A stretch of 5,410 nt of DNA from Cyanobacteria bacterium HKST-UBA02 (GTDB lineage: Bacteria > Cyanobacteriota > Vampirovibrionia > Obscuribacterales > Obscuribacteraceae). The stretch spans positions 1 through 5,410 of the forward strand of contig JAGQHH010000294.1 in NCBI GenBank assembly GCA_020431945.1. Direction: 5' to 3'. Under the pieces are notes generated by a model. That model made no database searches. It was given only the letters and a program-made list of their open reading frames with translations, and was not told where the DNA came from. The translations under genes were made by a program, and so were the position numbers. The first letter of the stretch is position 1. Each line of letters opens with the position of its first letter. Shown piece by piece: positions 1 to 5,410 of this stretch.

Positions 1-755
1 ATACCTGCCACCACAACGGCTATGACCGCCGATGATTTGAGCTGCTCGGCTACGAGATAAGAGCCGTAAGCGACGATGGTAGTGAGGGTGATCTCGAGCA
101 GGTGATCGTCGAAATAGCGAGTGATCCGCGAGCCCAGGAGTCCGACACCGAGACCGACCAGGGCGCCGATAACCACGACTTTGAGGAATTCGAAGATCGA
201 GCCGAATATGGTCAGGGGCGAGGCCGTTATGAAAGCAGTGATCATGACCATTTTGAAAAGGACCACAGCGGTCCCGTCATTGAAAAGGCTCTCCGCCTCG
301 AGCGTCATGCTCAAACGCTTGTCCAGACCGAGCTTGCGAAACAGGGCCAGCACCGAGATCGGGTCGGTGGCGGCGGTCATCGCTCCGAAAAGGAGCGCCG
401 AATGCCAGTCCAGGTTGCAGACATTATGCAGCACCCAGCCGGTGATGAACATCGAGATCACGACGCCAATCGAGGCGAAAGCAGAGACCGGTCTCCAGAC
501 CTGTTTCAGCTCCCCGAGCTTGATGTTCCAGGAAGCCTCGAAAAGAAGCGCGGGCAGACAGACGAAAAGAATCAGATCCGGCGTCATCTCGACTTTCGGG
601 AATAGATGCGTAGAGCCAATCACCAGCCCGACTATGACGAGAGCCACCGAATAGGGCAGACGCACCCATTTCACGGCGAAACCCACTGCCGATGCCACCA
701 TCAGGAGGACCATCAGAATCTCGACACCGTGAGCTGTGTGCAGCGTTGCTTCCAT
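1..755 (-). CDS. Na+/H+ antiporter, CPA1 (NhaP-type) family, N-terminal part (3' end outside window)
   Basis: The reading frame is open from an ATG at 755 to the left edge, giving 251 residues without a stop; the C-terminal part is missing. The visible protein is strongly hydrophobic, with about seven or eight candidate membrane segments (roughly residues 11-28, 34-50, 60-75, 91-112, 118-138, 162-180, 184-208, 222-236). Diagnostic CPA1 motifs are present: RLPYSVALVIVGLVIG (32-47), LPALLFEASWNI (67-78), the TDP motif within GAMTAATDPISVLALF (124-139), and the ND motif within ESLFNDGTAVVLF (155-167). In this family the TDP and ND residues form the ion-binding and transport site in the inner membrane, exchanging Na+ (sometimes K+ or Li+) for H+. 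The start lies 5 bp after the stop of the response regulator, which suggests translational coupling and one operon. A later ATG (codon 15, 713) would cut into the first membrane helix, so the first ATG is preferred. The exact ion and any C-terminal cytoplasmic domain cannot be judged. Confidence 0.93.
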   Translation of the reverse strand, partial: MEATLHTAHGVEILMVLLMVASAVGFAVKWVRLPYSVALVIVGLVIGSTHLFPKVEMTPDLILFVCLPALLFEASWNIKLGELKQVWRPVSAFASIGVVISMFITGWVLHNVCNLDWHSALLFGAMTAATDPISVLALFRKLGLDKRLSMTLEAESLFNDGTAVVLFKMVMITAFITASPLTIFGSIFEFLKVVVIGALVGLGVGLLGSRITRYFDDHLLEITLTTIVAYGSYLVAEQLKSSAVIAVVVAG

Positions 756-763
756 TCTTCCTA
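756..763 (-). promoter_or_regulatory. Overlapping stop codon and short-spaced ribosome binding site of the antiporter gene
   Basis: On the minus strand the sequence reads TAGGAAGA and then ATG. The TAG stop of the response regulator (763-761) overlaps an AGGA Shine-Dalgarno-like core (762-759) lying only 3 nt from the antiporter start codon. That spacing is shorter than the usual 5-9 nt, so efficient initiation may depend on ribosomes finishing the upstream gene (inference). Confidence 0.5.
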
Positions 764-1435
764 GAAAAGCCCTTCGCGCATGGCTTTCACTGCAGCCTGG
801 GTACGATCCGATACCCTGAGCTTCTCCATGATGTGTCGCATGTGGGTCTTCACTGTCTCCACACTCAAGACCAGCTTATCGGCAATCTCTTGATTGGAGT
901 TGCCGTCCACCACCAGGCGCAAAACCTCGAGCTCGCGCTTGGAGAGGGTGGAGGTGATGGAGCTGGTATCGGTCTTGTCGTTCTGGGTCTCGGCTCCCCG
1001 GGTGGAAGCCTTGAGCACCCTCATGGCGATGCCGGGATCGAGCCAGGCCGCTCCTTCCGCCACTGAGCGGACAGCCATGACCAGCTGGCTGCCCGGGGTC
1101 TCTTTCAAGCAATAGCCGTCTGCCCCGGCTCCCAGGGCAGCAAAGATATGACGATCGTCATCGTGAGAGGTGAGCATCACCACCCTGATGCTCTCAAAGC
1201 GCTCTTTAATGAGCCTGGTAGCCTCGATTCCGTCCACCAGGGGAAGACCGATATCCATGATCACCACGTCGGGCTTGATCTGCTCTACTTTCAGAACGGC
1301 CTCCCGGCCGTCCTGGGCGAGCCCCACGACTTTCAGACCATCGGTCTGATCGATGAGGACTTTCAAGCCTATCCTGACAATCTCCTGATCATCGACGATT
1401 ACGACCGAAATAGGCGATGCGGCTACCTGGTCCAA
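761..1435 (-). CDS. Two-component response regulator, NarL/FixJ family (REC + LuxR-type HTH)
   Basis: A 224-residue protein, the usual length for this family. It has an N-terminal receiver domain (about 9-125) and a C-terminal LuxR-type helix-turn-helix (about 162-224). Receiver landmarks are complete: acidic pair D15/D16, phospho-acceptor D61 in VVIMDIGLPLVDG, T89 in VVMLTS, switch aromatic Y108 and conserved K111 in GYCLKE. The output domain shows LSKRELEVLRLVVDGNSNQEIA (starting at 164) and the recognition-helix region SVETVKTHMRHIMEKL (191-206). A Thr/Ser/Asp-rich linker (about 144-163) joins the domains. By family knowledge it is a cytoplasmic transcription factor activated by phosphorylation at D61. 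No histidine kinase is seen, so its signal and targets are unknown. The start is a TTG: no ATG or GTG lies upstream before an in-frame stop at 1471-1469, and a strong AGGAG sits 7 nt upstream. It lies 22 bp after the acyl-CoA ligase and 5 bp before the antiporter, so is probably co-transcribed with both. Confidence 0.95.
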   Translation of the reverse strand: MDQVAASPISVVIVDDQEIVRIGLKVLIDQTDGLKVVGLAQDGREAVLKVEQIKPDVVIMDIGLPLVDGIEATRLIKERFESIRVVMLTSHDDDRHIFAALGAGADGYCLKETPGSQLVMAVRSVAEGAAWLDPGIAMRVLKASTRGAETQNDKTDTSSITSTLSKRELEVLRLVVDGNSNQEIADKLVLSVETVKTHMRHIMEKLRVSDRTQAAVKAMREGLF

Positions 1436-1442
1436 GAGCTTT

Positions 1443-1447
1443 CTCCT
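1443..1447 (-). promoter_or_regulatory. Shine-Dalgarno site of the response regulator, supporting a TTG start
   Basis: The minus strand reads AAAAGGAGAAAGCTC directly before TTG. AGGAG is spaced 7 nt from the start codon, which is near optimal and decides for the TTG at 1435. The site lies in the 22-bp gap after the ligase stop codon and is flanked by two direct copies of AAAGCTC (1436-1442 and 1451-1457). Confidence 0.8.
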
Positions 1448-1457
1448 TTTGAGCTTT

Positions 1458-3059
1458 TCAGGTCGTCTCTAGGAGCAGCCTTTTCAAGACCTTGCCTGTG
1501 GAATTGCGAGGAAGCTCCTCCCGAAATTCTACCAGCCGCGGGACCTTATAAGGAGCCAGGTGGGCTCCACAATACGCTTTCACTTCATCTTCTGCGAGGC
1601 TGAAACCGGAGGCAGGCACGACAAAGGCTTTCACCCGCTCGCCCATATACTCGTCCGGCACCCCGACCACGGCGACATCGGCGATTCCAGCCATTTTGAG
1701 GAGAACCTGCTCCACCTCGGCAGGATAGATATTCTGGCCGCCCCTGATTATCAGCTCTTTGCTGCGCCCGACGATGAAAAGATAGCCGTCTTCGTCCAGA
1801 TAGCCCAGATCGCCGGTGAGGAAGAAGCCATTGTGGAAGGTCGATGCCGTGGCCTCCGGCAGATTGTAATAACCGAGCATGACATTCTCGCCCCGGATCG
1901 CCACCTGGCCGACATTGGCGGCACCGCCCCCGAGGGGCTCGAGATCCGCGCCGAGTATAGCTACTTCCACCCCGGGAATGGCGGGACCGGCAGAGCCGAT
2001 TTTCTGGGCGCCGGCAGTAAGGGGTGTCAGGGTAGCCACACAGGCTGATTCGGTCATGGCATAGCCCTCCAGGATCGGGCAGGCGAAGGCGTTCTGCACA
2101 CGCTCCACCAGCTCGGGAGGGATACTGGAGCCGCCCACCACGCCGAAACGCAGCGAGCTCAAATCGAAGGAGCCCTTCTCGATCTCCATGGTCATGAATC
2201 GGAACATGGCTGGCACTGCCGGCAGTACCGTGACTCGATGCTGTTCGATTTCGCCGAGGGCACCACGGGCATCGAAACTCTGCATGATCGCGATGGCACC
2301 GCCTTCTAAGAGTGTGCCTACCAGCACCACCACCATGCCGTAGATATGGCAGAGGGGCAGGACCGCCAGCAGGCAGTCACCGGGAAAGACCTCAAGACGG
2401 CTGCCCTTCATGGTATTGGCGGCCATGAGATTGCCATGGCTCAGCATAGCCCCTTTGGGCTTTCCTGTAGTCCCGGAGGTATAGACGATCAGAGCCAGGT
2501 CCTCGCGATCGGGTCCCTCCGGAAGCCGTGTCACCGGGAAATCTTCGATGAGGGAGACAGCCCGGACCGGCACTGTCCTCTCGCCAGGTTCTTCATAACA
2601 AATAAGCTCTTCACAACAGAAAACAAGCGCCAGCTTGCCGGCCAGGCATGGTCTCAGCTCCGCCATCAGGCTCTCGTGAGTGATCACTGCCAGGGCGCCG
2701 GAATCGCCAAGAATATGGTCGATCTCCTCGCTCTTCAAAAGCGGATTGATCGGCACCACCACTGCGCCCAGCCGTAGAACAGCGAAAAAAGAAACCACGA
2801 AATCAGGATGATTGAGGAAGAAGATTCCGACCCGGTCACCACTCTTGATACCAGAACCGGCAAGCAGGGATGCCAGGGCCTCGACCCTGGCCGCCAGGGT
2901 TCGGTATGTGGTGAGACTATCGCCGAAGCGCAGGGCGACCCTGTCGGCATGACTGCGGGCGGACCGGCCGAACAGATCTATTACAGTCTGATTGGGGACA
3001 GTATCATTTCTGTCCCGCAAAGAAATAGCGCTGGTGTTAGAAACAGACACGTCAGGCAT
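1458..3059 (-). CDS. Acyl-CoA synthetase (long-chain fatty acid-CoA ligase type, ANL superfamily)
   Basis: A 533-residue class I adenylate-forming enzyme, close to the roughly 510-560 residues usual for bacterial FadD/LcfB-like ligases. The core motifs are intact: the P-loop YTSGTTGKPKG (193-203) for ATP phosphates, PLCHIYGM (235-242), A5 motif EGYAMTES (331-338), A7 motif TGD (415-417), hinge region GRSKELIIRGGQNIYPAEVE (431-450), and the C-terminal PRNSTGKVLK (517-526) with catalytic lysine K523. Such enzymes convert a carboxylic acid, ATP and CoA into acyl-CoA, AMP and PPi in the cytoplasm or at the inner face of the membrane. The motif pattern favours a medium/long-chain fatty acid, but chain length cannot be read from sequence, and related ligases acting on other carboxylates are possible. 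There is no adjacent acyl-carrier or PKS/NRPS gene, which argues against a loading role. The ATG at 3059 follows an in-frame stop at 3098-3096. No Shine-Dalgarno lies at normal distance; an AAGGA lies 22 nt upstream, too far. It heads the likely ligase-regulator-antiporter operon. Confidence 0.93.
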   Translation of the reverse strand: MPDVSVSNTSAISLRDRNDTVPNQTVIDLFGRSARSHADRVALRFGDSLTTYRTLAARVEALASLLAGSGIKSGDRVGIFFLNHPDFVVSFFAVLRLGAVVVPINPLLKSEEIDHILGDSGALAVITHESLMAELRPCLAGKLALVFCCEELICYEEPGERTVPVRAVSLIEDFPVTRLPEGPDREDLALIVYTSGTTGKPKGAMLSHGNLMAANTMKGSRLEVFPGDCLLAVLPLCHIYGMVVVLVGTLLEGGAIAIMQSFDARGALGEIEQHRVTVLPAVPAMFRFMTMEIEKGSFDLSSLRFGVVGGSSIPPELVERVQNAFACPILEGYAMTESACVATLTPLTAGAQKIGSAGPAIPGVEVAILGADLEPLGGGAANVGQVAIRGENVMLGYYNLPEATASTFHNGFFLTGDLGYLDEDGYLFIVGRSKELIIRGGQNIYPAEVEQVLLKMAGIADVAVVGVPDEYMGERVKAFVVPASGFSLAEDEVKAYCGAHLAPYKVPRLVEFREELPRNSTGKVLKRLLLETT

Positions 3060-3084
3060 AATTGAGAAGTTTAGCCGATTTTCC

Positions 3085-3099
3085 TTAACAACTTGTTAA
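3085..3099. promoter_or_regulatory. 15-bp perfect palindrome, candidate operator upstream of the acyl-CoA ligase
   Basis: TTAACAACTTGTTAA consists of two perfect 7-bp half sites (TTAACAA and TTGTTAA) around one central base. The symmetry continues outward to CC (3083-3084) and GG (3101-3102) if T3100 is skipped. It lies 25 bp upstream of the ligase start codon. The hairpin loop would be too small for an efficient terminator and no U-run follows, so a dimeric-repressor or activator site is the more natural reading. Acyl-CoA ligase genes are often controlled by TetR-type or other dimeric regulators, but no regulator can be assigned here. The linked NarL-type regulator is another candidate binder. 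Confidence 0.4.
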
Positions 3100-3100
3100 T

Positions 3101-3117
3101 GGTTCTTAATTAGAACC
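3101..3117 (-). repeat. Inverted repeat just after the glucosidase stop codon (weak terminator or operator)
   Basis: GGTTCT (3101-3106) and AGAACC (3112-3117) form a perfect 6-bp stem around a 5-nt loop, starting one base after the TAA of the glucosidase gene. On the transcript the hairpin is followed by AUUAACAAG, with no U-tract, so it is at best a weak terminator or mRNA 3'-end stabiliser. It could also be a second protein-binding site next to the 15-bp palindrome. Confidence 0.4.
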
Positions 3118-3118
3118 C

Positions 3119-5362
3119 TTACTTCTCTAGAAGAACCGCCTCGACGCCGTCCTCGTGCTCCAGGAGATACTGGCGCTCCGGAGCGATATAGCCGTAATTG
3201 ACGAGCTGGCTTTGGAACTCCCCCTTCTCGAAAGTGAGGAGCCATTCGTTATAGCCCTCGTTCTCATACTCCAGGCTGATTCCGTCGTCCTCGGTAAACA
3301 GCCCGATACCCCGGTCGCCATAGCACCGGAAAGTGATCGGTGCCGCCTCGTATTCGGCGGTGCTCTGCATCACCGGCGAATAGGGGATGATCGAGCCGTC
3401 TCTTACGAAAGCAGGCACCCGGCCGAGTTCCATATTTAGCGTATGCAAGCGCCCTCCATTGAGGGGGGCTCCACCCTCGAAAGGATGCCAGAGCCCTTCC
3501 GGAAGATAGACGGTCCGGCGCCGGGCACCGCGCCTGAGTACCGGAGCCACCAGGATATCCCGGCCGAAAAGGAACTGGTCCTCGATCTCGTAAACATTCT
3601 CGTCCCCGGGATAGTCCCAGAATAGCGGTCTCATCAGGGGAGCGCCGTTGCGATAAGCCTCCCAGAAGAGGTTGCGTATATAAGGAAGCAGACGATACCT
3701 GGTCTCGATCAGGTGACGGCAATACGCTTCGGTCTCCGCTCCGAAAGCGAAGGGCTCCTGGAGACGGGTCTTCATAGCCGAATGATTGCGGAAAAAAGGA
3801 TAGAAGATACCGACTTCGTACCATCTGACAAGCATCTCCGGCGAGCAGTCGTCGCCGAAGCCGCCGATATCCACACCACAGAAAGGCACTCCGGAAAGAC
3901 CCATATTGACGAGCATGGGCACGCTGAGAGAAAGATGCTCCCACCAGGACATATTGTCCCCGAGCCAGACCGCGGCATACTTCTGGATACCGGCATAACA
4001 GGAGCGGGTGAGAACGAAAGGTCTCTCATCCGGGTTCATGGCAGTAAGACCCTCATGGGCCGCCCTGGACATGAGCATGCCGTAGAGGTTGCGAACCTCG
4101 AAATGACCGACCTCGCCTTCCGGAGCTTGCTGGACGAACATCTGATGCCGGGGATCCGGAAGCTCGACGGCATCCACAGGCAGCGGAGGGTCCTGCTGCC
4201 CGATCATCTGGGGCTCGTTCATATCGTTCCAGACGCCTTTGATACCGTTGTCGGTGAAGAATCCCTGCATGGCCGCCCACCAGACCCGCACGTCATGCCT
4301 GAGAAAATCGGGAAAGACACATTGCCCCGGCCAGACCTTGCCGACAAACGGTTTGCCGTCGCCTTTCTTGACGAAGAAGTCCCGTTTCATGCCGTCCTGG
4401 TAGACGCCGAAACGAGCCTCTTTCTTGACCCCGGGATCGACAATCGCCACGACGTTGAAATCGTCGTCGGCGAGATCCGCCACCAGACCGCCCAGGTCCG
4501 GGAAGCGTTCGGGATCACTGGTGAAGACCCTGTATTCATCCATATAATCGATATCGAGCACCATGGCGTCGCAGGGGATCTTGCGCTCCCTGAACTGCCT
4601 GGCGACTTCCCTCACCGTCTTCTCGTCCGGGTAGCTCCAGCGCGACTGCTGGTGACCCAGTGCCCAGTTGGGCGGCAGCTTGGTGCGCCCGGTCAGGCTC
4701 GTGAAGGCGGCCAGAAGATCGGGCAGCGAGCATTCATCGAAAGCATAGAGAGTAAAGCCCCGCCTTGAGAGCAACTCGATGGCGCCTTCCCCATCGAGCT
4801 CGGCATCGAGCGACCAGCGCTGGCGGGCTGGGCTGTCGAGGAAAAATCCCTGGTACCGGCCCTGGTGCGCGACAATCAGCAGGGGTATGGACTTGTACAT
4901 CGGATCTAAGGACGGAACATGAACAGGATCGCTGTGATTGAACAGCGTATGGGCACGTCCACGAAGATTCAGTCCGGAAAGACGCTCGCCCAGACCGAAA
5001 CAGTAGGCGCCTCGCGGGAGCTTGAAATAGAAATCCCAGCGACTCTCGGAGGACTGCTGCCAGACAAGACCGAGGGGAAGGTCCTGCGGGTCTTCCTTTT
5101 TGACCCCCTTCCAGTCGAAAGCTTCGGCTCGATCGACTACCGGGTCCGGTCCCTCCGCCGGATCACTGACGGCGAAAGACAGCGGTGGCCCCTGAGTACC
5201 GGCAGGCGCGACGCTCAGGCGAGATACCCGCACACCCTGGACGTCGGCGCGGTCGAGGCTGGCTTTTCCCTTGAAAATATTCTCGGGTCGCTCGGAGGCA
5301 TCTCCCCGGGTCTTGAGCTTTCGGGCTTCCAGCCAATCGGCGGGCGATTCGAGCTGTTTCAA
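3119..5362 (-). CDS. Alpha-glucosidase, glycoside hydrolase family 31
   Basis: A 747-residue protein typical of GH31 in length and architecture: an N-terminal beta-sandwich region (about 25-225), a catalytic (beta/alpha)8 barrel (about 230-580), then C-terminal beta domains. The catalytic nucleophile is D380 in GVWNDMNEP (376-384), and the acid/base is probably D469 in WLGDN (466-470). Other family landmarks are FGLGER (122-127), HQQSRWSY (237-244), MVLDIDYMD (267-275), LTRSCYAG (451-458), GLSGVPFCGVDIGGF (488-502) and FFRNHS (523-528). The family hydrolyses terminal alpha-linked glucose, or less often xylose or other sugars, with retention of configuration; the motifs fit alpha-glucosidase best. 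No signal peptide or membrane segment is seen, so it probably acts in the cytoplasm on maltodextrin, glycogen or alpha-glucosides. The chosen start is TTG at 5362, with GGAGG 8 nt upstream. The frame stays open to the right edge, so an upstream start outside the window cannot be excluded. No other sugar-metabolism gene is adjacent in view. Confidence 0.95.
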   Translation of the reverse strand: MKQLESPADWLEARKLKTRGDASERPENIFKGKASLDRADVQGVRVSRLSVAPAGTQGPPLSFAVSDPAEGPDPVVDRAEAFDWKGVKKEDPQDLPLGLVWQQSSESRWDFYFKLPRGAYCFGLGERLSGLNLRGRAHTLFNHSDPVHVPSLDPMYKSIPLLIVAHQGRYQGFFLDSPARQRWSLDAELDGEGAIELLSRRGFTLYAFDECSLPDLLAAFTSLTGRTKLPPNWALGHQQSRWSYPDEKTVREVARQFRERKIPCDAMVLDIDYMDEYRVFTSDPERFPDLGGLVADLADDDFNVVAIVDPGVKKEARFGVYQDGMKRDFFVKKGDGKPFVGKVWPGQCVFPDFLRHDVRVWWAAMQGFFTDNGIKGVWNDMNEPQMIGQQDPPLPVDAVELPDPRHQMFVQQAPEGEVGHFEVRNLYGMLMSRAAHEGLTAMNPDERPFVLTRSCYAGIQKYAAVWLGDNMSWWEHLSLSVPMLVNMGLSGVPFCGVDIGGFGDDCSPEMLVRWYEVGIFYPFFRNHSAMKTRLQEPFAFGAETEAYCRHLIETRYRLLPYIRNLFWEAYRNGAPLMRPLFWDYPGDENVYEIEDQFLFGRDILVAPVLRRGARRRTVYLPEGLWHPFEGGAPLNGGRLHTLNMELGRVPAFVRDGSIIPYSPVMQSTAEYEAAPITFRCYGDRGIGLFTEDDGISLEYENEGYNEWLLTFEKGEFQSQLVNYGYIAPERQYLLEHEDGVEAVLLEK

Positions 5363-5370
5363 GTTGCTGT

Positions 5371-5375
5371 CCTCC
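5371..5375 (-). promoter_or_regulatory. Strong Shine-Dalgarno site of the alpha-glucosidase, supporting a TTG start
   Basis: The minus strand reads ACGGAGGACAGCAAC before TTG. GGAGG matches the anti-Shine-Dalgarno core well and is 8 nt from the start codon. No in-frame ATG occurs before codon 156, well inside the N-terminal domain, so the TTG at 5362 is the best-supported start in view. Confidence 0.75.
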
Positions 5376-5410
5376 GTAGTGAAAAGATAAAACTCAGCGC
5401 GGGGTCTTCT
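5376..5410 (-). other. Upstream flank of the glucosidase gene, no assignable feature
   Basis: This short stretch contains an AT-rich patch (5381-5393; TTTTATCTTTTC on the minus strand) that could belong to a promoter. It also has a TGA (5396-5394) that could end an upstream minus-strand gene in another frame. Neither can be supported without sequence beyond the window. Confidence 0.2.

Larger units (their letters stand above)
3060..3118 (-). promoter_or_regulatory. AT-rich intergenic region, probable promoter/operator of the ligase-regulator-antiporter unit
   Basis: This 59-bp spacer between the glucosidase stop and the ligase ATG is clearly richer in A and T than the flanking coding sequence. 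It carries two inverted repeats. A loose -10-like TAAACT (minus strand, 3073-3068) ends 8 nt before the ATG, a geometry that would fit a leaderless or nearly leaderless transcript and would agree with the missing Shine-Dalgarno. However, no good -35 element lies at 16-18 bp spacing. The promoter role is inferred mainly from position and base composition. Confidence 0.4.

Noticed and set aside
102..654. Two overlapping plus-strand open frames at the left end (167 and 177 codons)
   Set aside because: They lie opposite the antiporter coding sequence, whose TDP and ND motifs identify the true strand. Their translations are highly charged and low in complexity.
1333..1349. Hairpin TCAGACC-ATC-GGTCTGA
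   Set aside because: A perfect 7-bp stem, but it lies inside the receiver domain coding sequence at conserved-length positions, with no U-run. It is most likely a chance result of codon choice.
3085..3117. Intrinsic terminator of the glucosidase gene
   Set aside because: Two inverted repeats are present, but one is AT-rich with a one-base centre, the other has only a 6-bp stem, and neither is followed by a run of T on the minus strand. Kept only as repeats or a possible operator.
3264..3944. 226-codon minus-strand frame inside the glucosidase gene
   Set aside because: It is an alternate-frame shadow of the GH31 catalytic and C-terminal domains with no family features of its own.
3713..4768. 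351-codon open frame on the plus strand opposite the alpha-glucosidase
   Set aside because: It is fully antisense to a well-conserved GH31 catalytic domain. Its translation has no recognisable domain and is rich in His/Asp/Arg, as expected from the complement of a GC-biased gene. No ribosome binding site or promoter stands out.
5394..5410. End of an upstream gene (TGA at 5396-5394, minus strand)
   Set aside because: Only four codons would be in view, so a coding frame cannot be told from chance.
1..5410. Mobile element, phage, CRISPR or defence system
   Set aside because: No transposase, integrase, terminal repeats, spaced direct repeats or defence-type domains were seen. All coding space is filled by four ordinary chromosomal gene families.

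Overview
This is a bacterial stretch with moderately high GC content, and all four recognisable genes read on the minus strand. In the direction of transcription (right to left) they are: a family GH31 alpha-glucosidase (5362 to 3119), a class I acyl-CoA ligase of the FadD/LcfB type (3059 to 1458), a NarL/FixJ-type response regulator (1435 to 761), and the N-terminal third to half of a CPA1/NhaP-type Na+/H+ antiporter (755 to the left edge, where the window cuts it). No RNA genes, mobile elements, CRISPR arrays, prophage genes or long repeats were seen.

Layout: the last three genes are tightly packed, with gaps of 22 bp (ligase to regulator) and 5 bp (regulator to antiporter), so they look like one operon. 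The glucosidase is separated from the ligase by a 59-bp AT-rich spacer holding two inverted repeats. This spacer is the only real intergenic region in the window and the likeliest place for a promoter or operator of the three-gene unit. No strong intrinsic terminator is present there, so read-through from the glucosidase is possible.

Function: the glucosidase would release glucose from alpha-glucosides or glycogen/maltodextrin fragments in the cytoplasm. The ligase would activate fatty acids to acyl-CoA. The response regulator would be a DNA-binding transcription factor whose sensor kinase is not in the window. The antiporter would exchange Na+ (or K+) for H+ at the inner membrane. These roles do not form an obvious pathway. 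The linkage of ligase, orphan regulator and antiporter is the main contextual curiosity.

Taxon: it cannot be fixed from this sequence. The C-terminal end of the response regulator (VSDRTQAAVKAMREGLF) resembles LuxR-type regulators common in Cyanobacteria and relatives (for example Vampirovibrionia), but this is only a weak hint. Two of the four genes appear to start with TTG, each behind a strong Shine-Dalgarno sequence. Overall this looks like an ordinary chromosomal housekeeping/metabolic region. I found no convincing undescribed system.
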